Positions 24,482-30,405 of a stretch of DNA of 30,405 nt are shown piece after piece (within the stretch, counting starts at the first letter, position 1; each line of letters begins with the position of its first letter). Location of the stretch: assembly GCA_038198445.1 (NCBI GenBank), contig JBBPZZ010000059.1:1-30405 (forward strand). The letters run 5' to 3'. The notes beneath the pieces are model-generated. The model had not been told where the DNA came from. It saw only the letters and a list, made by a program, of their open reading frames with translations, and ran no database searches. This DNA is from JACDDK01 sp038198445. Its GTDB lineage: Bacteria; Actinomycetota; Rubrobacteria; Rubrobacterales; Rubrobacteraceae. The translations under genes and the position numbers were made by a program.

Positions 24482-25474
24482 CTAGTTGTCTAGCTGTTGC
24501 TCGAAGGCTTGAGAGATTTCTTCCCGTGTTGCACCGGACTGGAGGAGCAGGGTGAGGAGCAACCGGGCTTTCAAACCGTCGAGAGGTCCGGCGGGTATCA
24601 GACCGCGTTCGATCAGGTCGGTCTCCGAGCCGGAGAAGCCGTAGGTCGCGCGCAGGACCTCTCCGCTCCCGGTCCGCGAGGCCAGAATGACGGGCATCTT
24701 TCCGGAGAGTTCTTCCAGGGCTTGTACCATGACGGAAGGAACGTGACCGCCGCCCAGGGCTTCGATCACGAGCCCGGCGTAAACCTGTTGTTCTATCGCC
24801 GGAAGCAGCCTGCCATCGTCACCCAGGGTGATGGTTAGTAATGCCACGGCCTGGTCCTGAGCGTCCTCGGGAAGCTTTATCTTGCGCTGTCCGTGTGGAC
24901 GCAGCACTACTCTAGGGATATCTTCCGAGATCCAGCCGATGGGTCCGACCGGGTCCGAGCGGAAGGTCGCCGGATTCGAGGTGTGCGTCTTGCGTACGAA
25001 CCGCCCGGCGTGGATCTCGTCGTTGAACACGACCATCGTTCCAATGTCCTGGGCTGCTTCGCTTGCCGCTACCTGGATCGCCGCCAGAAGGTTCGCCGGT
25101 CCATCGGCGCCGGGTAGGGTAGGGTTCCGCATCGCGCCTGTCACGATCACGGGCGCGTACCGGTCCACCAAGAGGTCGAGTACGAAGGCGGTCTCCTCTA
25201 TGGTGTCGGTACCCTGCGTGACCACCGCTCCGCTCGCGCCTTCGTCTACGCTACGCTCGATCTCCGAGGACAGTTCCTGGAGATCCCGCACCGTAAGCTC
25301 CCCGGACGCCGCCTGACGAAACGAAACAGCGTCAACCTCAGCCACCTCCGCTATCTGGGGTACGTCCGCCACTAGAGCCTCGCCGGTCAGCGTCGGCTCG
25401 ACACCCTTCCCTCCGGAATCTACCGAAGAGATCGTGCCGCCCAGCGAGAATACCGCTACCTTCGGAAGTCCCAT
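24482..25474 (-). CDS. L-asparaginase-family amidohydrolase
   Basis: A 330-residue asparaginase. The nucleophile Thr14 lies in SLGGTISS, and the second triad pair Thr89-Asp90 in VVTQGTDTIEET. VIVTGAMRNPTLPGADGPANL and the middle MVVFNDEIHAGRFVRKTHTSNPATF complete the fold. There is no signal peptide, so it is cytosolic. It releases ammonia from asparagine or, in this context, perhaps from another beta-amide such as a half-amide intermediate. Strong RBS GGAGGAG before ATG. It has its own promoter with operator C and is divergent from the deacetylase-like gene. Confidence 0.92.
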   Translation of the reverse strand: MGLPKVAVFSLGGTISSVDSGGKGVEPTLTGEALVADVPQIAEVAEVDAVSFRQAASGELTVRDLQELSSEIERSVDEGASGAVVTQGTDTIEETAFVLDLLVDRYAPVIVTGAMRNPTLPGADGPANLLAAIQVAASEAAQDIGTMVVFNDEIHAGRFVRKTHTSNPATFRSDPVGPIGWISEDIPRVVLRPHGQRKIKLPEDAQDQAVALLTITLGDDGRLLPAIEQQVYAGLVIEALGGGHVPSVMVQALEELSGKMPVILASRTGSGEVLRATYGFSGSETDLIERGLIPAGPLDGLKARLLLTLLLQSGATREEISQAFEQQLDN

Positions 25475-25501
25475 CGCTCCTCCTGCCCCTGGTCCATCAA
25501 C

Positions 25502-25522
25502 GTAATTAGTCTGACAATTATG
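25502..25522. promoter_or_regulatory. Operator site C upstream of the asparaginase
   Basis: Centred on 25512 with core GTCTGAC. On the minus strand it reads AATTGTCAGACTAAT, close to sites A and D. It lies 38 bases from the asparaginase start and just downstream of a possible -10 (TAACAT or CATAAT), at the expected transcription start. It is less symmetric than A and B. Confidence 0.5.
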
Positions 25523-25573
25523 TTAACCGCAGCGAGGACGCCGAGCAAACAATAATGCTGATCGCTCTCGTTG

Positions 25574-25602
25574 TTGAGCGTGAGAGCCAATTTTTGTACA
25601 AT
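25574..25602 (+). promoter_or_regulatory. Promoter of the deacetylase-like operon
   Basis: TTGAGC (25574-25579, 4 of 6), 17-base spacer, TACAAT (25597-25602, 5 of 6). The predicted start near 25609 lies within operator D. Confidence 0.6.
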
Positions 25603-25604
25603 GG

Positions 25605-25621
25605 CTTTGGTCAGACAAAAG
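25605..25621. promoter_or_regulatory. Operator site D over the transcription start
   Basis: CTTTGGTCAGACAAAAG is an inverted repeat around A25613 with seven of eight pairs matched. Its core GTCAGAC is the same as site C read on the minus strand. The centre lies 35 bases before the deacetylase-like start codon. Confidence 0.58.
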
Positions 25622-25647
25622 GGAAAGACCAAACAGAAAGGTGAAGT

Positions 25648-26577
25648 ATGGCGGAGAAAGAGATATTTTGCTCTATAGGCATCGACATTGACGCCGTTGC
25701 TGGCTGGCTCGGGTCGTACGGGGGCGAGGATTCGCCGGACGACATCTCGCGGGGCATGTTCTCCGGCGAGGTGGGCACGCCGCGTTTGCTCAAGCTCTTC
25801 GACAAGTACGACCTCAGGACGACGTGGTTCATCCCCGGTCACTCGATAGAGACCTTCCCGGATCAGGTGAAGATGGTTGCGGACGCGGGACACGAGATCG
25901 GCTCTCACGGCTACTCGCACGAGAACCCGGTGGCGATGACCCCGCAGCAGGAGCGAGATGTGCTCGAGAAGAGCATCGGTCTGATCGAGGACCTCTGTGG
26001 CAGGAAGCCGGTCGGGAACGTTGCTCCGTGGTGGGAAGTCTCGGCGACGACCAACGAGCTGCTCACGGAGTACGGTTACAAGTACGACCATAGCCTCCAG
26101 CACCGCGATTTCACTCCCTATTACGCCAGGGTGGGCGACACCTGGACCAAGATCGACTACTCCAAGACCGCCGGTGAGTGGATGAAGCCGCTGGTGCGGG
26201 GTGAGGAGATAGACTTAGTCAAGATCGGCGGAAACTGGTACCTGGACGACCTGCCACCGATGATGTTCATCAAGACCTCGCCGGCGACCCACGGCTTCGT
26301 AAACCCGCGGGACATCGAAGAGATGTGGCGGGATCAGTTCGACTGGGTCCACCGCGAGATGGACTACGCGACGTACTGCCTGACCATCCACCCGGACGTA
26401 TCGGGCCGGCCGCAGGTGCTCTTGATGCTCGAAAGGTTGATCGACTACATCAATGGTCACGACGGTGTGAAGTGGGTGACGATGGAAGACATCGCCGACG
26501 ACTTCGTTCAGCGGTATCCGAGGTCCGAACCCAACCACGATCCGGGCGCCGAAATCTTTACCCCCAAAGGGAGTTAG
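25648..26577 (+). CDS. NodB-fold hydrolase, PuuE/PgdA/cyclic-imidase type
   Basis: A 309-residue polysaccharide-deacetylase-fold protein without a signal peptide. Instead of the classical TFDDGP it has GIDIDAVAGW (Asp13/Asp15) with HEIGSHGYSHENP (His87, His91) as metal ligands, the pattern of the cytosolic branch containing PuuE-type allantoinase, H. pylori HP0310 and bacterial cyclic imide hydrolases. The metal site looks complete. Given the surrounding amidases I infer hydrolysis of a cyclic imide, amide or ureide ring rather than of a sugar. The gene starts a plus-strand operon with a small Cys protein and a CobW GTPase and carries operator D at its promoter. Confidence 0.85.
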   Translation: MAEKEIFCSIGIDIDAVAGWLGSYGGEDSPDDISRGMFSGEVGTPRLLKLFDKYDLRTTWFIPGHSIETFPDQVKMVADAGHEIGSHGYSHENPVAMTPQQERDVLEKSIGLIEDLCGRKPVGNVAPWWEVSATTNELLTEYGYKYDHSLQHRDFTPYYARVGDTWTKIDYSKTAGEWMKPLVRGEEIDLVKIGGNWYLDDLPPMMFIKTSPATHGFVNPRDIEEMWRDQFDWVHREMDYATYCLTIHPDVSGRPQVLLMLERLIDYINGHDGVKWVTMEDIADDFVQRYPRSEPNHDPGAEIFTPKGS

Positions 26578-26592
26578 GCTTAGGAACGCTTC

Positions 26593-26946
26593 ATGTGCGT
26601 GCTTTGCGGAAAAGATTTCGTGGCGCAGGTCCACTGGACGGACCGGCATGTCGAGGACCGGGCGCGCGCGTCCGGTCCCGGCACGGACCCGGTCGAGTAC
26701 CAGCGTGACCGGCGCCGCGACCGCATCCACCGGGCGGCCTTGACGAACGAGGTACTGCGGCACTACGGGCTCAAGCTAGAGGACTGGAACGGCAGCAAGT
26801 ATCTGTTACGGGACCGCAAGGGTCGTTCGGAGTTGGTGCAGGACCTCGGCTCCCTGTGGCCCGTCGCCGCCAGGCTCGCGGGCCGGATGCCGGACCCTCT
26901 GGATCCGGCGCTCCAGGAGTCCTTGACCTCTGCCGGAGAGTGGTAG
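26593..26946 (+). CDS. Small CxxC protein between hydrolase and CobW GTPase
   Basis: A 117-residue protein I cannot name. It starts MCVLCGKDFVAQVHWTDRHVED, giving a CVLCG knuckle followed by two His (VHWTDRH) that together could bind one zinc or iron. The rest is polar and helical with many Arg and Asp residues, and no membrane segment. It is 15 bases after the hydrolase and 7 before the CobW-type gene. Its position suggests a partner in metal delivery or quality control for the hydrolase, but this is inference. Confidence 0.65.
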   Translation: MCVLCGKDFVAQVHWTDRHVEDRARASGPGTDPVEYQRDRRRDRIHRAALTNEVLRHYGLKLEDWNGSKYLLRDRKGRSELVQDLGSLWPVAARLAGRMPDPLDPALQESLTSAGEW

Positions 26947-26953
26947 GGCGAAG

Positions 26954-27964
26954 ATGATCCCCGTCACCGTGGTTACCGGCTTCCTCGGAAGCGGCAAGAC
27001 GACCCTGCTCTCGCGAGTCCTGATCGATCCTTCCATGAAAAACACCGCCGTGTTGGTTAACGAGTTCGGAGAGGTAGGACTCGACCACCACCTTTTGCGC
27101 CGGGTAGACGAGCGCACGGTACTGATCGGGAGCGGCTGCGTCTGCTGCACGACTCGGGAGGACCTCGCCGGCGCTCTTCTGGAGATACTGGGTATGGACG
27201 AGAGGGCGGATATACCGACGCTGGACCGCGTCGTCATCGAGACTACCGGTCTTGCCGACCCGGCTCCGATCCTGTACACGATCTTCACCGACCCTGTCTT
27301 GCAGCATCACTTCTTCGTGGACCTGGTGGTGAGCACCGTGGACGCAGTCAACGGGAACCTGCACCTCGACCGCAACCCGGAGTCGCTCAAGCAGGTCGCG
27401 GCGGCCGACAAGATCGTCGTCACCAAGACGGACATAGCGGAGCCGGATTCGGTAATGAGTTTGATCTCACGACTAGATGCCATAAACCCGTCCGCGCCGT
27501 TTATCGAATCGGCCTTCGGCGAAGTTGACGTCGAAGATCTCATTCGCCGCGATGGGACCGCTGCGCGCGCGGTGGCTAGAACTGACGCCTGGAGAGCTGG
27601 CGAGCGCCATGAAATGGGGGAGACGCACTCCGTCTCGGTGACGTTTGACGGGGCAATCAACTGGACGGCGTTCGGGATCTGGCTCAGTATGCTGCTCAAC
27701 GCCCGAGGTGAGGACGTCCTGCGGGTGAAGGGATTCTTGGACGTCGGCGAACCGGGGCCCGTCGTCCTCAACGGCGTTCAGCACATCATCCATCCGCCGG
27801 AGCATCTTCAGAATTGGCCTGACGAAGATCGGCGCTCGCGCATCGTCTTCATCACCAGGGGCATCCGTTCGGAGGATCTCGTGGAATCCCTGGAAGCATT
27901 CGGAGGATTGCTCGGCGCACGGCCACTGCCGCTTGTGGCGGAACATAGCTTGTCGTTCCCATAA
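26954..27964 (+). CDS. CobW/G3E-family GTPase (metallochaperone type)
   Basis: A 336-residue G3E GTPase. The P-loop is GFLGSGKTT (residues 9-17), the metal motif is CVCC (Cys62, Cys64, Cys65) in IGSGCVCCTTRED, followed by ETTGLADPAP and the base-recognition TKTD. The C-terminal CobW domain holds WTAFGIWLSMLL, VLRVKGFLDV and VLNGVQHIIHPP. COG0523 proteins insert or supply Zn, Co or other metals to client enzymes. The gene follows the NodB-fold hydrolase and the small Cys protein in one operon, so the hydrolase (or the M20 and cyclase enzymes) is the probable client. Confidence 0.88.
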   Translation: MIPVTVVTGFLGSGKTTLLSRVLIDPSMKNTAVLVNEFGEVGLDHHLLRRVDERTVLIGSGCVCCTTREDLAGALLEILGMDERADIPTLDRVVIETTGLADPAPILYTIFTDPVLQHHFFVDLVVSTVDAVNGNLHLDRNPESLKQVAAADKIVVTKTDIAEPDSVMSLISRLDAINPSAPFIESAFGEVDVEDLIRRDGTAARAVARTDAWRAGERHEMGETHSVSVTFDGAINWTAFGIWLSMLLNARGEDVLRVKGFLDVGEPGPVVLNGVQHIIHPPEHLQNWPDEDRRSRIVFITRGIRSEDLVESLEAFGGLLGARPLPLVAEHSLSFP

Positions 27965-28070
27965 TTGGCCGGGACACGCGAGCGCAAAACCGTTCGATGT
28001 TGGAGGCGTGTTTCCTGGCCAACGGATAGAAACATAGCATTGAGATCGGTCAACGGGCTGTTCACTCGCG

Positions 28071-28098
28071 GAGACAAACTCCCGCGGCCCCGTACAAT
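28071..28098 (+). promoter_or_regulatory. Candidate promoter for the MaoC-PrpD operon
   Basis: GAGACA (28071-28076) and TACAAT (28093-28098) are 16 bases apart, within the 169-base gap after the CobW-type gene. Only a half-site (GACAAA) of the operator motif overlaps it. A weak call; nothing else recognisable lies in the gap. Confidence 0.35.
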
Positions 28099-28133
28099 TC
28101 AAGGGATCGTTATACCTGCGGAAAGGATGTTGC

Positions 28134-28640
28134 ATGGCGGTAAAGGAAGGCTGGCGAGGGCGCTTCTTCGAGGACTTCGAGGTGGGTGATGTCTACGAGC
28201 ATCCGCTGGGACGCACGGTTACCACCACCGACAATATCTGGTTCACGCTGCTTACGCAGAATACTGCTCCGATCCACTTCGATCATCACTACTCGGCTCA
28301 GACCGAGTTCGGCAAGCCGCTGGTCGATTCGACCTTCACGGTGGCGTTGGTCACGGGTCAGAGCGTTACCGACATCTCGCAGAACGTAATGGCGAACCTG
28401 GGCTGGGACGAGATCCGGCTGCCAAACCCGGTGTTCGAGGGGGATACGATCTACTCGCAGTCGGAGGTTCTGGAGAAGCGGGAATCGAAGTCCCGCCCGA
28501 ACGTAGGAATAGTCACGGTAAAGACAACCGGCTATAACCAGGACGGCAAAGTGGTCATAACGTTCAAGCGCACGATCATGGTCTACAGGCAGGGCCAGGC
28601 GCCACGGATCGCCCGCCTCACACCCGAAGGAGAAAAATGA
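28134..28640 (+). CDS. MaoC-family hotdog dehydratase
   Basis: A 168-residue hotdog protein of the MaoC type. The hydratase segment is TLLTQNTAPIHFDHHYSAQTEFGKPLVDSTFTVALVTG, where the aligned active-site Asp/His are in HFDHHY. The C-terminal strands contain PNPVFEGDTIYSQSEVLEKRESKSRPNVGIV. Members hydrate enoyl-CoA or dehydrate beta-hydroxyacyl or related acids such as mesaconyl-CoA. RBS AAAGGATG precedes the ATG. Its stop overlaps the ATG of the next gene (ATGA), so it is co-translated with the MmgE/PrpD protein. Confidence 0.88.
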   Translation: MAVKEGWRGRFFEDFEVGDVYEHPLGRTVTTTDNIWFTLLTQNTAPIHFDHHYSAQTEFGKPLVDSTFTVALVTGQSVTDISQNVMANLGWDEIRLPNPVFEGDTIYSQSEVLEKRESKSRPNVGIVTVKTTGYNQDGKVVITFKRTIMVYRQGQAPRIARLTPEGEK

Positions 28641-30010
28641 CCGTTACGACTACCGCTACGACACGGGAACTCGCCTCTTTTCTGGCTAACGTTCGCTTCG
28701 AAGACTTGCCCCGCGACGTCGTGGACCGCACCGAAGAGTTTTTCCTTGACTGGATCGCCTCGGCTCTGGCGGGAAGGAACGCAAGGCCCGTCCGAGTCCT
28801 CGAACACTTCACCGACATGATGGGTCCGGCCGATGGTCCGAGCGAGGTCCTGGTCTCGCGCAAGCGTACCTCGCCGCTCTTCGCCGCCCTGGTCAATGGG
28901 GCCGCCTCGCACGTCGTGGAACAGGACGACGTACATAACGGGGCCGTGTTCCACCCGGCAACCGTAGTCTTTCCCGCTGTGCTGGCAACCGCTCAACAGA
29001 CCGGCGCCTCGGGACGGGACGTATTGGCAGCCTCGGTCGTGGGCTACGAGGCCGGCATCCGGATCGGCGCCTACCTGGGCCGTTCGCATTACCAGGTCTT
29101 CCATACGACGGGTACGGCAGGTACGCTCGCTGCTGCGGCTGCCGCCGCCCATTTGCTCGGTGCCGACGAGACAACCATGCTCCACGCTCTCGGTTCGGCC
29201 GGAACCCAGGCGGCCGGACTATGGGAGTTCCTCCGGGACGGAGCCGACTCCAAGCAGCTGCATACCGGCAAGGCGGCGGCCGACGGTCTCCTCTCCGCGT
29301 ATATAGCTCACGACGGCTTCACTGGCGCAACTCGTATCCTCGAAGGCAAGCAGGGCATGGCGGCTCTGATGTCCCCGGACCCCATTCCCGCGAAGCTAAC
29401 CAGAGAGTTCGGACAGCGATGGGCGGTGCTCGAGACTTCTTTTAAATTCCACGCGTCTTGCCGTCACACCCATCCCGCCGCCGACGCGCTGCTTCTGGCG
29501 ATGCAGGAACACGACCTTAGCGCGGACCGCATAGCGCACGTCCGGGCTCGCGTCCATCAGGCCGCCATCGACGTGCTGGGGCCAGTCACCGATCCACGGA
29601 CCATACACCAGTCCAAGTTTTCGATGGGATTCGTACTTGCTCTCATAGCCCGGTACGGTCGGGCCGGGGTAACCGACTTTACCGACGAAGCGCTCCAGGA
29701 CCAGGAGCTTCGCGGGTTCGCGGATCGAGTGGAGATGGTCTTCGATCCCGAGATAGACGCCGCCTACCCGGAGCGGTGGATCGGCCTCGTGGAGGTGGAG
29801 ACGGAAGACGGCGAACACTTTATCTCGCGAGTGGACGTTCCCAAAGGGGACCCCGACAACACCCTGAGTCGAAGCGAGATCGAAGACAAAGCCCGGCGCC
29901 TGGCCGAGTTCGAGAATGGGGCCTCACCCGACGAGATACGCCGGATCATCGACAGGGTCTGGGCTCTCGACCAACAGCCGGATGTACGTGACCTGTTCCC
30001 GAAGGTGTAG
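28637..30010 (+). CDS. MmgE/PrpD-family protein
   Basis: A 457-residue protein with the MmgE/PrpD signature: FFLDWIASALAGR, AALVNGAASHVVEQDDVHNGAVFHPATVVFPAVLA, the HTTGTAGTLAAAAAAAHLLG segment, SDSKQLHTGKAA-like ADSKQLHTGKAA, and KFHASCRHTHPAADALL. The family includes 2-methylcitrate dehydratase, aconitate decarboxylase and iminodisuccinate epimerase. The residues around HxxxxxxxD and HTH are kept. No prpC or prpB is visible, so a methylcitrate cycle is unlikely. A lyase or epimerase for a di- or tricarboxylate made from the N-containing substrate fits better, as inference. Confidence 0.88.
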   Translation: MTVTTTATTRELASFLANVRFEDLPRDVVDRTEEFFLDWIASALAGRNARPVRVLEHFTDMMGPADGPSEVLVSRKRTSPLFAALVNGAASHVVEQDDVHNGAVFHPATVVFPAVLATAQQTGASGRDVLAASVVGYEAGIRIGAYLGRSHYQVFHTTGTAGTLAAAAAAAHLLGADETTMLHALGSAGTQAAGLWEFLRDGADSKQLHTGKAAADGLLSAYIAHDGFTGATRILEGKQGMAALMSPDPIPAKLTREFGQRWAVLETSFKFHASCRHTHPAADALLLAMQEHDLSADRIAHVRARVHQAAIDVLGPVTDPRTIHQSKFSMGFVLALIARYGRAGVTDFTDEALQDQELRGFADRVEMVFDPEIDAAYPERWIGLVEVETEDGEHFISRVDVPKGDPDNTLSRSEIEDKARRLAEFENGASPDEIRRIIDRVWALDQQPDVRDLFPKV

Positions 30011-30057
30011 AGCCCGGCGAGTCGCTACCCTATGCGTTGAGGAAAGGAGCCGTACCT

Positions 30058-30405
30058 GTGGCGAAAACTGAACTGTATGAAGACCTCCGTCACGGAGTCC
30101 GCGAGGTGTGCGCGGATTTTCCGGACAGCTACTGGCGTGAGCTTGACGCAAAGCGTGAGCACCCGGAGGATTTCATCGAGGGAATGACTAGGAGCTGCTA
30201 CCTAGGCGCGCTCATCCCGGAGGAATACGGCGGGTTAGGTTTGAGTCTCGCCGAAACTGCTGTGATCCTCGAAGAGATCAACCGCTCCGGTGGCAACGCC
30301 CAGCCCGCCCACGCCCAGGTCTACACGATGGGTACCCTCCTCCGCCACGGTTCGGAGGCACAGAAAAACGAATACCTGCCGAGGATAGCCAGCGGTGAGC
30401 TGAGG
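30058..30405 (+). CDS. Acyl-CoA dehydrogenase, N-terminal part (cut by window end)
   Basis: GTG 30058 is preceded by AGGAAAGGAG. The 116 codons to the window edge read as an acyl-CoA dehydrogenase N-terminal domain: a helical start, then GALIPEEYGGLGLSLAETAVILEEINRSGGNAQ, and HGSEAQKNEYLPRIASGELR, the usual block before the FAD-binding region. The flavin and catalytic residues lie beyond the window. It follows MmgE/PrpD after 47 bases and probably continues the operon, oxidising a CoA-bound product. Confidence 0.88.
   Translation, partial: MAKTELYEDLRHGVREVCADFPDSYWRELDAKREHPEDFIEGMTRSCYLGALIPEEYGGLGLSLAETAVILEEINRSGGNAQPAHAQVYTMGTLLRHGSEAQKNEYLPRIASGELR

Noticed and set aside
28071..28081. 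Fifth GntR operator before the MaoC gene
   Set aside because: Only one half-site (GACAAA) is present; the left arm does not match.
1..30405. CRISPR arrays, rRNA genes or phage structural genes
   Set aside because: No regular direct repeats, rRNA segments or capsid/tail-like proteins were seen; the only phage-like gene is the recombinase at the left edge.

Overview
The window is GC-rich and its coding is bacterial, with frequent GTG and TTG starts. The block mfd, PrsA-like foldase, eno, pyk, ftsB/divIC and DUF501 is typical of Actinomycetota. I infer a Rubrobacter-like organism from general resemblance; no search was run.

Layout. (1) 1-1262: the C-terminal part of a large serine recombinase runs directly into the C-terminal domain of a glutathione S-transferase that has lost its N-terminus, which looks like an integration junction. 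(2) 1267-5910: the AzlCD exporter pair; an alkylation-repair set (Ada/AraC/AlkA fusion, Ogt-type methyltransferase, DUF1272 protein); an EamA transporter; and a convergent PaaI-type thioesterase. (3) 6186-14000: housekeeping block of mfd, lipoprotein foldase, eno, pyk, ftsB-like and DUF501. (4) 14010-14630: a tRNA 5' half broken at the anticodon, a frameshifted HNH endonuclease gene, and an intact tRNA-Leu(UAA). The restored HNH frame runs into the tRNA and stops exactly on its anticodon. A minus-strand terminator follows, serving a small membrane-protein gene. (5) 15139-30405: a catabolic cluster with a GntR/FCD regulator, an MFS permease, two SDR dehydrogenases, a methyltransferase, an isochorismatase-fold amidohydrolase, a frameshifted M20 carbamoylase-like hydrolase, an amidase, a cyclase-family hydrolase, an asparaginase, a NodB-fold deacetylase/imidase-like hydrolase, a small Cys protein, a CobW-type GTPase, MaoC, MmgE/PrpD and the start of an acyl-CoA dehydrogenase.

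How the last region fits together. At least five hydrolases acting on amide, imide or ureide C-N bonds sit beside a permease, redox enzymes and CoA-type carbon-processing enzymes. I infer import and ring opening of a nitrogen-rich compound (cyclic imide, ureide or similar), release of ammonia, then oxidation of the carbon skeleton. Four near-palindromes with the shared core GTYNRAC lie at the four control regions of this cluster: between regulator and permease, before the cyclase, before the asparaginase and before the deacetylase. Two of them match at 19 of 21 positions and each contains a perfect TTGACA -35 box. They are strong candidates for the operators of the local GntR protein and define an undescribed regulon.
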